A stretch of DNA of 26,861 nucleotides from positions 1 to 26,861 of the forward strand of contig JAEZBZ010000179.1 in the NCBI GenBank assembly GCA_023412745.1, in the 5' to 3' direction. A program made the position numbers and the translations under genes. Shown one piece after another: positions 14,929-22,875 of this stretch. Within the stretch, counting starts at the first letter, position 1. Each line of letters opens with the position of its first letter. The notes under the pieces are model-generated. The model saw only the letters and a program-made list of their open reading frames with translations. It did no database searches and was not told the origin of the DNA. The stretch comes from Pseudomonadota bacterium (GTDB taxonomy: Bacteria; Pseudomonadota; Alphaproteobacteria; Rhizobiales; Hyphomicrobiaceae).

Positions 14929-16467
14929 TCAGCGTGTAACCACACGCGTTAGAACACGACCGGCATTGACGGCCTGGTTCCACAACCGGCCCCATTCAAA
15001 CGACGACCCGGCCCCGCCAAGGCGACGGACCAGATGCGCGCGCTGCGCTTCCGGCAGCAGCGCCGCGATGCGCGCCCACACGGCATCCACGTTGTAGCGC
15101 CCAACGGTATCGTCGAGACAGACCGGGATGATGTCGTCGAGCTCAAATACGAGATCGTGGCCGATGACCTGCATCGCGGCCGAGATCGACTTGGCTTTCG
15201 GCGTGTCTGCCGCCGCGACGTCATAAGGCGGCGACCACTCCTGGAATGGCCGCAACCGGTCGATGTGGCTGATCACCAGCATCATCGGCGGGCGCCGGCG
15301 ATTGGGCCGATCCGTAAAGTGCTGGCGGATGGCCTCCAAGGTCCGGCGATCATATTCACGATCGGCGCGGCTGGAATCGACGACCCAAATGATCAGATCG
15401 CACTGGTCCGCCTCCCGCAGCAGCGCGGCGGTCTGTTCGGCCGTCCCTTCAATGCCCGGACTGTCGATCATCAACGCGGCCGGAATGCCTTCTCGCGACA
15501 GCTCATAAGCTTGGAACGTCGGCGTCGCGGGCAAGGAATCGACTGCCGCCTCAACTTGCCGCGACAGGGCGTTGACGAGGCTCGACTTGCCGGCATTGAC
15601 CTGTCCAGCCACCAGCAATCGCAGCGGTTCGGCGATCCGCTGCGCGATCTCGGCCTGATCGCTCTGCGTCGCGCGCGATACGTGGCCCTGCAGCTCCGAT
15701 GCCGTGACCTTGAGCCGCCCGCCATACAGGTCGATCGCCGCGCGGCCGACTTCCTCGACATAGCGCTCCGCCAGCTTGCGGGTGAGATGCTCGCGGCCCA
15801 TCTCGTACATCTTCTTCGAGAAGCGCTCACGGATTTCGTGCGTCGCCGCGCTGATCGGGTTGAGCATGCGAATCATGCGCCAGACATCGTAAGCTTGTTC
15901 CGCGTAGCCGATCAGCGAGCGCCAGCCATAGAGCTTGACGATCTGGCCGATGGTGAGCTGGTCGCCGAGCGGAATATGGTCGCGAATGAACGGCCGCAGC
16001 TCGCCACTGACACGCTCCACCAGGGCCAGCGCCTCTGGCGCCGTAAACCGCAGCAATGGATCGTCGACGCCAGGATGGAACGTGCGCGCCACGGTCTCGA
16101 CCGTGCGCTGACCGAGATCAAGGATCGCCTCCGGACTGTCGAGACGCGCCGGATCGATCGACTCTGCGACGCGGATGACATCATCCCAGGCTGCGCGTTC
16201 CTGCGGTGTCCAGCTGTCTTCCGGCGCTTCCGCCGCCTCGATCGGCAGCGGCGCCCCGCTCTTCTCGAAGCTCTTCAGCGTCAGCAGTTGCAGGACGAAC
16301 AGGATCGCGGTGATGAGACACGCGGCAAGCGCCCAATACAGCAGATAGCCGTTCTGCCACAGCCACCAGCTGCCCAGTACTACCAGCGACACCAGCGGCA
16401 GGAAGAAGGCCACGGCCAGCATAGCGCCGCGCACATAAGTGCTGGCTCGCGGGGAGGTGCGCTTCAT
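14929..16467 (-). CDS. Membrane-anchored P-loop GTPase
   Basis: This 512-residue protein has two hydrophobic segments near its N-terminus (about 14-33 and 42-63), then a helical linker and a GTPase domain. G1 is GQVNAGKSS (about 288-296), G3 is DSPG (about 335-338), and G4 appears as SHID (about 400-403) followed by RLRPFQEWSPPYD. The NKxD form is absent, so guanine specificity rests on family resemblance. A P-loop plus a membrane anchor suggests a stress or membrane-remodelling GTPase related to the predicted GTPases grouped with YfjP/YcjX-type proteins, but the role is not known. Its ATG at 16467 overlaps the stop of the upstream gene by four bases (ATGA), so the two proteins are made together and probably work as a pair. 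ATG 16467 also gives the basic N-terminus before the first membrane segment. Confidence 0.8.
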   Translation of the reverse strand: MKRTSPRASTYVRGAMLAVAFFLPLVSLVVLGSWWLWQNGYLLYWALAACLITAILFVLQLLTLKSFEKSGAPLPIEAAEAPEDSWTPQERAAWDDVIRVAESIDPARLDSPEAILDLGQRTVETVARTFHPGVDDPLLRFTAPEALALVERVSGELRPFIRDHIPLGDQLTIGQIVKLYGWRSLIGYAEQAYDVWRMIRMLNPISAATHEIRERFSKKMYEMGREHLTRKLAERYVEEVGRAAIDLYGGRLKVTASELQGHVSRATQSDQAEIAQRIAEPLRLLVAGQVNAGKSSLVNALSRQVEAAVDSLPATPTFQAYELSREGIPAALMIDSPGIEGTAEQTAALLREADQCDLIIWVVDSSRADREYDRRTLEAIRQHFTDRPNRRRPPMMLVISHIDRLRPFQEWSPPYDVAAADTPKAKSISAAMQVIGHDLVFELDDIIPVCLDDTVGRYNVDAVWARIAALLPEAQRAHLVRRLGGAGSSFEWGRLWNQAVNAGRVLTRVVTR

Positions 16468-17720
16468 GTGCCGGCCTGCTTCGCGTCTGGTTTGGCCGCG
16501 ATGCGGAAAGCTTCTGAAAGTGCGTCACTGTAGGCGCTGGCAACTCCGGCCACGTCGCTTTCTCCCATTCGACGCCGTGCCAGAAAATAGCACGCCGCCT
16601 TGCCGAGCGCGAATGTCGTGGCGAAACTCGCAGCACTGGCCGCCACTGCACCCGCCGTCTGACCGTATATAGGGATCAGTTTGACCAGTTGCCGTATCCC
16701 AAGGTGACTGGCGGCCCTGAGCAGCGTTCCCGTGCCGAGGCACCCCGCAAACTCCGTGATCGTACGGCGATCCCACGCGACGCCATAAATCGCGGCGAGG
16801 CTGTGCAACATCTTGGCCTGGATGCCCGGGACCGCGACCAATCCGGCCAATGGCACCGCATCCGCTGCTGCGGCAGCGGTGGCATAACCCATGATATGCG
16901 GATGCGCGCGGGCGCTGCGGACGTCATTGCTGGCCGACTGGACACCTTCAAGCGCGGCGACCAAGCCCGCTGGAGCCGCTGTGCGCAGCGCATCGAGCAG
17001 AGCCTCGAGACCATAGCGTAGCGGCTTGAAACCATCCTCGGGCAGCGTGAAATCGATCGGCACGAAGCGCACCAGCCCATCACCCGGCAGATCGGAAAAC
17101 AGGCCACGCTGGTAAGCGAGGCTGCGGCTGAGTTCAGGATGCACCGTCGGCTGCGTCGGCAGGCCATCGGCGCCGAACGGATAGTCCGCGGGATGATTTT
17201 GCCCGGCTTTGTAGGCATCATGCAGCGAAGTCTGAGCAATGACCACGGGCCAGTTGGGCCGTCGGCTGCGCACCTCCCGCACCAGCGATACGATGGCATC
17301 CTGCTGCGGATCAAGCGCCCGCATCACCACCAGCAACAGATGCGCCTGCCCCTCCGCGAACGCCAGATCCTCGGTTGGATCGTAGCTCGCTTCTCCGAGC
17401 CCGCGTGTATCCAGAAATCGGATGACCGGCGCTTCAGCGGGAAAATCGAACACCCGCGACGTGCGCGTGCACGGGGCAAAGCCAGTTCCGATCTCGGCCT
17501 GTGAGGCCCCGGTCAAGGCGCGAACGATCGAGGTTTTGCCCGATTGCACCTTGCCGACGAGCCAGACCACCGTCGCGTTGTTGAGCGCCGTTTCCTTGAT
17601 CGCCTCGGCCTCGCTCGGACCCGAAGCCGCCGGATCCATGACCGCAGTCCACACGTCGTTCCACTGCCGTGAAATCAAGACACTCGACCGGCTCAACCAG
17701 TCCATCATGTCGCGCTTCAT
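16464..17720 (-). CDS. GTPase with C-terminal DUF697-like hydrophobic region
   Basis: This 418-residue protein has a GTPase domain in its first half and a hydrophobic C-terminal part typical of DUF697 (as in E. coli YcjF). G1 is GKVQSGKTS (about 56-64), G3 is DTRGLGE (about 104-110), and G4 appears as TSLHD (about 164-168), again not NKxD. The C-terminal region has the family marks VPGIQAKMLHSLAAIYG, then LVKLIPIYGQTAGA and a final glycine-rich helix pair, which may insert in the membrane. An in-frame stretch extends upstream to 17786. ATG 17720 is chosen because an AGG lies nine bases before it. ATG pairs at 17708 and 17705 are alternatives. It overlaps the downstream GTPase gene by four bases, so this is a two-gene operon whose joint function is unknown. 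Confidence 0.82.
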   Translation of the reverse strand: MKRDMMDWLSRSSVLISRQWNDVWTAVMDPAASGPSEAEAIKETALNNATVVWLVGKVQSGKTSIVRALTGASQAEIGTGFAPCTRTSRVFDFPAEAPVIRFLDTRGLGEASYDPTEDLAFAEGQAHLLLVVMRALDPQQDAIVSLVREVRSRRPNWPVVIAQTSLHDAYKAGQNHPADYPFGADGLPTQPTVHPELSRSLAYQRGLFSDLPGDGLVRFVPIDFTLPEDGFKPLRYGLEALLDALRTAAPAGLVAALEGVQSASNDVRSARAHPHIMGYATAAAAADAVPLAGLVAVPGIQAKMLHSLAAIYGVAWDRRTITEFAGCLGTGTLLRAASHLGIRQLVKLIPIYGQTAGAVAASAASFATTFALGKAACYFLARRRMGESDVAGVASAYSDALSEAFRIAAKPDAKQAGT

Positions 17721-17956
17721 CCAATCATGCCTAAAACTACCGCTTGCCAGGAGGTACTGCGCACAAGCCACAGCTTCAAGCACCAACGATCAAACGCAGA
17801 TATGACCGGGATAACGCGGAAGGACCGTTTCGGAGTGGGAGAGGCGCGCAGGAGATCGCGTCGGGATGAACGCTGACCGATGGAACGGTGAAAACCACAA
17901 CGAGCCATCGGCCGGTGAATGCTCCTGCGCACCTTGGCGCGATTGATCGAATTATC

Positions 17957-18133
17957 TCAATGCAATTGGGAGCCGCTTTTCAACATGTCGCGCAGCAAAT
18001 CATCCAACAGTTCCACCGCCAGTGCGTGCGCCGTCGGAGGATCCATGTGCTCCGTGAGAAGCCACATGCCGGCCACGATGCAGGCGCCCGCTTCTTCGAT
18101 CTCTTCGTTCTGCTGAACACGATCGCACCGCAT
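17957..18133 (-). CDS. Small acidic protein of unknown function
   Basis: This 58-residue reading frame lies downstream of glf on the same strand. The product is acidic (NEEIEEAGACIVAG), has two helix-like blocks and ends with the amphipathic segment LAVELLDDLLRDMLK. It has no signal peptide and no known motif. The start at ATG 18133 has AGGA seven bases upstream, and the frame shows the clean amino-acid mix of a real gene, unlike the Arg-rich shadow frames nearby. The same frame is open to 18244, but that part reads unlike protein and overlaps glf. Support is moderate. The 236 bases between it and the GTPase gene hold only a weak inverted repeat (17877-17911). Confidence 0.55.
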   Translation of the reverse strand: MRCDRVQQNEEIEEAGACIVAGMWLLTEHMDPPTAHALAVELLDDLLRDMLKSGSQLH

Positions 18134-18221
18134 CGCAATCGTCCTGGCCGGTGACTTTGTCCCAAAATACGTTTTCGTCCAAAGTAACGTCCGACACTGC
18201 AAAACGATCCCGCCCGCGCTC

Positions 18222-19388
18222 CTACGTGGCCCCGAAGGGCGCAATCCCGCCGGATTCGCTCAGCGCTGCGATAGGGCGCTTGCGTGGCGCAAGTGGCAGC
18301 GCTTCGTTGATCCTTCGGAACGTCGCCAGCGCCTGACCGACTACCTGGTCCATGTTGTAGTAACGGTATGTCGCGAGCCGACCGACGAACCAAACATCGG
18401 GCTGCCTGCGCGCCAGTCTCTCGTAACGCTTGAACAGCTCCGCATTCTGGGGGCGCGGCACCGGATAATACGGATCGCCGTCATCGGAGGGATATTCGTA
18501 AGTCAGGCTCGTCTTCGCGTGACGCTGGCCGGTCAGATGCTTGTATTCGGTGACCCGCGTATAAGTTTCCGTTTGCGGATAGTTGATCACCGCGACCGGC
18601 TGATGCCAGGCGCGGTCCAACGTGACATGCTGAAAGCGAAGCGACCGATAGGGCAGCTTGCCATATCGGAACTTGAAAAACTCGTCGACAGGCCCGGTAT
18701 AAATAAGCCGTTGATGCGGGATCGCCTCGCGAATACCGCGGTAATCGACGCCCAGCATGATCTCGATATTCGGATGCGCCAGCATGCGTTGAAACATGGC
18801 GGTGTACCCGCGCTTCGGCATGAACTGAAACGTGTCGGTAAAATAGCGGTCGTCGCGATTGGTCCTGACCGGCACGCGTGCCGTCACGGACTTATCAAGC
18901 TCGGAGGGGTCAACGCCCCATTGCTTGCGCGTATAGCCGCGAAAAAACTTTTCATACAGCTCGCGGCCGACCTTTCCGACGACAACATCCTCCGACGTCC
19001 GGATCTCGGAAACCACCTCCGCCCTGCCGGCAAAAAACTGCTCCAGGCCATTTGAATCGAGCGCCAAACCATATAGGCGGTTGACGGTATCCAGATTGAT
19101 CGGCACCGGCACCAGCATGCCATCGACCTTGGCCAGCACGCGATGTTCGTAAAACCGCCAATCCGTAAACTGCGAGAGATAGAAAAATATCATCTCGGAG
19201 TTTGTGTGAAAAATATGCGGGCCATACTCGTGAATGAGAACGCCGGCGTCATTGAGCTTGTCGTACGCGTTGCCGCCAATATGAGACCTGCGATCGACCA
19301 CCAGCACTCTCTCGCCGCGCTGACTGGCAATCCGTTCGGCAAGCACACTGCCGGCAAATCCAGCCCCCACGATGAGCCAGTCATACAC
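18222..19388 (-). CDS. glf: UDP-galactopyranose mutase
   Basis: This 388-residue flavoprotein interconverts UDP-galactopyranose and UDP-galactofuranose, the donor for galactofuranose in surface glycans. The FAD-binding Rossmann motif is at the start (YDWLIVGAGFAGSV), followed by VVDRRSHIGGNAYD and EYGPHIFHTN. The conserved blocks FFRGYTRKQWG, VPVRTNRDDRYFTD, the IYTGPVDEFF strand, and the C-terminal GRLATYRYYNMDQV are all present. The frame is open to 19433, but the GTG at 19388, with GAGG six bases before it, gives the correct N-terminus. That GTG overlaps the TGA of the upstream glycosyltransferase gene (19381-19383), so translation is coupled. The C-terminus extends about 20 residues beyond E. 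coli Glf. Confidence 0.95.
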   Translation of the reverse strand: MYDWLIVGAGFAGSVLAERIASQRGERVLVVDRRSHIGGNAYDKLNDAGVLIHEYGPHIFHTNSEMIFFYLSQFTDWRFYEHRVLAKVDGMLVPVPINLDTVNRLYGLALDSNGLEQFFAGRAEVVSEIRTSEDVVVGKVGRELYEKFFRGYTRKQWGVDPSELDKSVTARVPVRTNRDDRYFTDTFQFMPKRGYTAMFQRMLAHPNIEIMLGVDYRGIREAIPHQRLIYTGPVDEFFKFRYGKLPYRSLRFQHVTLDRAWHQPVAVINYPQTETYTRVTEYKHLTGQRHAKTSLTYEYPSDDGDPYYPVPRPQNAELFKRYERLARRQPDVWFVGRLATYRYYNMDQVVGQALATFRRINEALPLAPRKRPIAALSESGGIAPFGAT

Positions 19389-20595
19389 GTCCAACCTCAC
19401 CGATCTCGATAGCTGATAGCGACAGCGGATCACGATCCGGATCGGAATTTGTCTGCCCCGCGATGGCTTCGACCATCTTCTCCCAGGTCATGTCCCACGA
19501 CGTCGAAGCGAGAAATTTATCGACGCGCGCCAGCCACACGTCGCGCGGGCGCATCAGCAAAGCATCAATTTTCTCGATCATGGCCGGCGCGGTGGCAGCT
19601 ATTTCGACATACCCCGGCAGTCCATAGGTGGTGACGACATCGGCAATCGGCGCGGAAACCACGGGCAGGCCGGCCGACAGAAATTCCGGCGTTTTCGTGG
19701 GGCTGATATACCGCGTCGCCTCGTTCATCGCGAACGGCATGAATCCGACATCCCAATGCGCCAGATAGGCCGGAAGGTCGTCGTAGCTCTTCTGGCCGAT
19801 CCAATGAATGTTGGAGCGCGCAGGCAAAACGGCAGGGTCAATCTTCACCACCGGCCCAATCATCACGAACTGCCAATCCGTGCGCGCAGCCGCCATGGCA
19901 TCCAGCAACGCCAGATCCATGCGCTCGTCGATAACCCCGAAAAAGCCGATGCGAGGATGCGGGATTTCGCCGTGTGGATCAGAACCAGGCCAGAACCGCG
20001 CCTGCCGGAAATGCGCGGCATCGACGCTGCTCGGCAGGAAGTGGACGTTCTGGTGCCGACGGCTCTTTGCAACGTAGAGACTGCGCCCGCCAGCAAAAAC
20101 GACATCGGCGCGTCGGAGCAGTTTTTCCTCGTATTCCTCGAGATCCGCAGGGGCGCCGAGAAACTTCGACAATTCATCCATGCAGTCAAAAACGCAAACG
20201 TCTGCATCGAGGTGACCGGAGAATTTCAGCGCCAAAGGCGAATAATACCAAGCGACGGAAATCGGCGCGTTGAAATCCTCGAGATACGCGTCGAACAGCT
20301 TTCGGCGGAGCGCCATTTCCGACGCCTCGTCGATGCCTTCCGGCAGTATCGGCACGATCACAGTCACCGCGCCGGGGCCTTGCGACACGTCGAGGTACGC
20401 CTTATCGACCACCGCAAACAACGGGTCTTCAAGAAACAACACGCGATATGAACGCGCGGCGCGGGCGAGCAGATGTTGCGGCCGCTGGCGAACGAAGCTC
20501 CAACGCAAATGTGAAAAGCAGACGAGCAACGGCTTGAGAGGATTTGCCACATCAGGATGCATTGGCGCGAACGGAGCACCGGGGGGCGTACGCAT
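19381..20595 (-). CDS. Glycosyltransferase, GT4-like (linked to glf)
   Basis: This 404-residue protein looks like a GT-B fold glycosyltransferase of the GT4 type. The N-terminal domain begins LLVCFSHLRWSFVRQRPQHLLARAA and includes FDCMDELSKF, a motif seen in enzymes that act near Galf or exopolysaccharide genes. The C-terminal domain has PRIGFFGVIDERMDLALL, WQFVMIGPV, IHWIGQKSYDDLPAYLAHWDVGFMPF and the donor-site segment SPTKTPEFLSAGLPVVS, where the usual EX7E motif is replaced by K-x2-E. The acceptor and donor cannot be read, but the overlapping glf suggests UDP-Galf use. ATG 20595 has TTAGGAG just six bases upstream. It is the first gene of a minus-strand operon. Confidence 0.85.
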   Translation of the reverse strand: MRTPPGAPFAPMHPDVANPLKPLLVCFSHLRWSFVRQRPQHLLARAARSYRVLFLEDPLFAVVDKAYLDVSQGPGAVTVIVPILPEGIDEASEMALRRKLFDAYLEDFNAPISVAWYYSPLALKFSGHLDADVCVFDCMDELSKFLGAPADLEEYEEKLLRRADVVFAGGRSLYVAKSRRHQNVHFLPSSVDAAHFRQARFWPGSDPHGEIPHPRIGFFGVIDERMDLALLDAMAAARTDWQFVMIGPVVKIDPAVLPARSNIHWIGQKSYDDLPAYLAHWDVGFMPFAMNEATRYISPTKTPEFLSAGLPVVSAPIADVVTTYGLPGYVEIAATAPAMIEKIDALLMRPRDVWLARVDKFLASTSWDMTWEKMVEAIAGQTNSDPDRDPLSLSAIEIGEVGRV

Positions 20596-20809
20596 ACAAA
20601 ACTCCTAACGGGAAGCGGCGGAGCGCCAAGACTTCGTTTGGCCTAACGCTCTGCACAGCTGCGGGTTCCGTCATCTTGGGCTTTGCCGTAGCGGCCAAAT
20701 CGACCGCACTTCATTGCGGCAACCGCCGATGACACACGGGCAAACCTGGGTCCGGGGAACTCGGGCATGTCTCCACCGTTCGAAAGCGAACGCAGGGAGC
20801 GCGAAATCC

Positions 20810-22129
20810 ATGATGACACCGTACTTCATGTTCGCGACAGGCATCGAAAACAGCGTCCCGACGATCAATCACGGCCGGACCCGGATCGACCAGTACGAGA
20901 AATGTGGGCATTACAAACACTGGAAAGAGGACTTTGCGCTCGCCAAAGAACTCGGAACCATGTTCCTGCGCTATGGCCCGCCCATTCATCGCAGTTGGCT
21001 TGGACCAAACCAGTATGACTGGGAATTTGCCGATGTGACGTTTGCGGAGATCAAGCGGCTCGACCTGGTTCCAATCGTGGATCTTTGCCATTTCGGAGTG
21101 CCGGACTGGCTTGGCAATTTCCAGAACCCGGATTTTCCGGCACTGTTCGCTCAATTCGCTGAAGCGTTTGCCGATCGCTTCCCCTGGATCCAGCTCTACA
21201 CGCCCGTCAACGAGATGTTCATCTGCGCCACGTTCTCGGCCAGCTATGGCTGGTGGAACGAGCAGAAATCAGACGATCGGTCATTTGTCACCGCGCTGAA
21301 ACATATCGTGGCGGCCAACGTCCTGGCCATGCGCTCCATTCTGGAAGTCCGCCCCGATGCGATATTCATCCAAAGCGAATCCTCAGAATATTTCCATGCC
21401 GAGGGCCCAGCGGCCATAGGTCCGGCTGAAATCAAAAATGCTCGCCGTTTTTTATCGCTTGATCTGAATTACGCACGTCGCGTCAATTCGGAAATGTACG
21501 AGTTTTTGATGGACAACGGCATAAGCCAGGAAGAATACCATTTCTTCATGTCCAGCAATCTCAAGCATCATTGCATCATGGGCAATGACTATTACGTGAC
21601 CAATGAGCATCGCGTGCGCGCGAATGGCTCGACCTGCGCGTCGGGAGAAATCTTCGGCTACAACGAAATCACGCGCCAATATTACGACCGCTACCGTTTG
21701 CCAGTGATGCATACGGAAACCAACTTCCGCGAAGGCGTGAACAAGGATGAAGCGGTCAACTGGCTGTGGAAGCAATGGGCCAACGTGCTCCGCGTGCGCA
21801 ACACCGGCGTGCCGATCGTCGGCTTCACCTGGTACTCGCTCACCGATCAGATGGATTGGGACACCGCGCTGCGCGAGGAAAACAATCACGTCACACCGGT
21901 CGGACTGTACGATCTCGACCGCAAGATCCGGCCCGTCGGCGAAGCCTATAAGCAATTGATCCGCGATTGGCACGAGGTGCTGCCGGCACAGAGCGTTTGC
22001 CTGGTGGTGCCGCTGGTGCGTCCGGGGGAATACGAAGAACCCTGGGCACAGCGCAAGCGCGACGCCATGCGCGCTCACCGCCAGCTCGGGATTGTTACAA
22101 TGCCCACCCACGAAGATGATCGGCACTGA
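20810..22129 (+). CDS. Glycoside hydrolase family 1-like protein (beta-glucosidase-like)
   Basis: This 439-residue protein has the (beta/alpha)8 pattern and catalytic spacing of GH1. VDLCHFGVPDWL (about 90-101) matches GH1's L.HWDlP.wL. TPVNEM (about 131-136) places the acid/base Glu at 135. HTETNF (about 301-306) places the nucleophile Glu at 303, in the ITENG position. TWYSLTDQMDW near the C-terminus corresponds to the GH1 block Y..WSL.DNFEW. GH1 enzymes retain configuration and cleave beta-glucosides or beta-galactosides, and a few act as transglycosidases. NEM instead of NEP and TETN instead of TENG are departures from the common form. The frame is open from 20714, but ATG 20810 (GGGAG about ten bases before) is preferred. 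No signal peptide is seen. A 1-base gap separates it from the SDR. Confidence 0.85.
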   Translation: MMTPYFMFATGIENSVPTINHGRTRIDQYEKCGHYKHWKEDFALAKELGTMFLRYGPPIHRSWLGPNQYDWEFADVTFAEIKRLDLVPIVDLCHFGVPDWLGNFQNPDFPALFAQFAEAFADRFPWIQLYTPVNEMFICATFSASYGWWNEQKSDDRSFVTALKHIVAANVLAMRSILEVRPDAIFIQSESSEYFHAEGPAAIGPAEIKNARRFLSLDLNYARRVNSEMYEFLMDNGISQEEYHFFMSSNLKHHCIMGNDYYVTNEHRVRANGSTCASGEIFGYNEITRQYYDRYRLPVMHTETNFREGVNKDEAVNWLWKQWANVLRVRNTGVPIVGFTWYSLTDQMDWDTALREENNHVTPVGLYDLDRKIRPVGEAYKQLIRDWHEVLPAQSVCLVVPLVRPGEYEEPWAQRKRDAMRAHRQLGIVTMPTHEDDRH

Positions 22130-22130
22130 G

Positions 22131-22868
22131 ATGAAGCGTTTTGCAAATAAGGTCTCGATCGTTACGGGCGGTGCCGGTGGTATTGGATACGCGACGGCGG
22201 CGCGCTTGGCGTCGGAAGGCGCATGCGTGGTAATCGCGGATATCAGTCCACACGCCGCGCAGCGCATCGATGATCTGAAGCGCGCGGGCGCGGCGGACGC
22301 GATCTCGCTTGCCTGCGACGTGGCCGACGAGGCAAACATTCAACAGACGGTCGACGAAACGATCAAGCGTTTCAGCCGGCTCGACGTGGTGATCAACAAC
22401 GCCGGCGCGATGACATTCAAACCGATCGCCGACCTGACGCTCGCCGACTGGAACAAAGTTCTGAGCATCGATCTTCTCGGTGCCGCGATATTTACCCGCG
22501 CCGCATTTCGCACCATGAAGCCGGGCGGCGCCATCGTCAATATCGCCAGCATCCATGCGGAGCGAACGTCCCCGCTCGTTGCGCCGTATGCAGCCGCCAA
22601 GGCCGCATTGCTGTCGCTGACCCGGACGGCGGCGCTGGAGGGCCACGCGCTCGGCATTCGCGTCAACGCCATCGAGCCCGGAGCGATCGATACGCCGATG
22701 CTTTGGAACAATCCCAACGTCAAATCCGGCGTCGAGAAGATCGACAAGAATGACGTCGGAAAACCGGAGAACATCGCGGCCGCCGCGACCTATCTGGCGT
22801 CCGACGATTCAAGCTTCATCACCGGAACGTCGTTGCGCGTCGATGGTGGCCGGCTGGCGCGGCTCTAA
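22131..22868 (+). CDS. Short-chain dehydrogenase/reductase (SDR)
   Basis: This 245-residue classical SDR is a NAD(P)-dependent oxidoreductase. The cofactor motif TGGAGGIG (TGxxxGxG) is near residue 12-19. NNAG follows in the VVINNAGAM stretch, the catalytic Ser is in NIASIHAE, and YAAAKAALL holds the catalytic Tyr and Lys (YxxxK). The C-terminal VNAIEPGAIDTPM and GTSLRVDGG blocks are family-typical. The presence of an acidic residue after the second strand (VIADIS) suggests NAD rather than NADP. The substrate is unknown. Translation from ATG 22131 starts one base after the GH1-like stop, and an alternative ATG at 22116 overlaps it. It is convergent with ubiB, with only seven bases between stop codons. 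Confidence 0.9.
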   Translation: MKRFANKVSIVTGGAGGIGYATAARLASEGACVVIADISPHAAQRIDDLKRAGAADAISLACDVADEANIQQTVDETIKRFSRLDVVINNAGAMTFKPIADLTLADWNKVLSIDLLGAAIFTRAAFRTMKPGGAIVNIASIHAERTSPLVAPYAAAKAALLSLTRTAALEGHALGIRVNAIEPGAIDTPMLWNNPNVKSGVEKIDKNDVGKPENIAAAATYLASDDSSFITGTSLRVDGGRLARL

Positions 22869-22875
22869 TGTGCGA

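Noticed and set aside
15034..16533. Plus-strand open frame of 499 codons
   Set aside because: It mirrors the membrane-anchored GTPase gene, whose motifs are unmistakable, and the antisense product has no recognisable features.
17877..17911. Seven-base inverted repeat (CCGATGG/CCATCGG) upstream of the small ORF's end
   Set aside because: The 21-base loop and lack of a T-run make it weak as a terminator, and chance is likely at this GC content.
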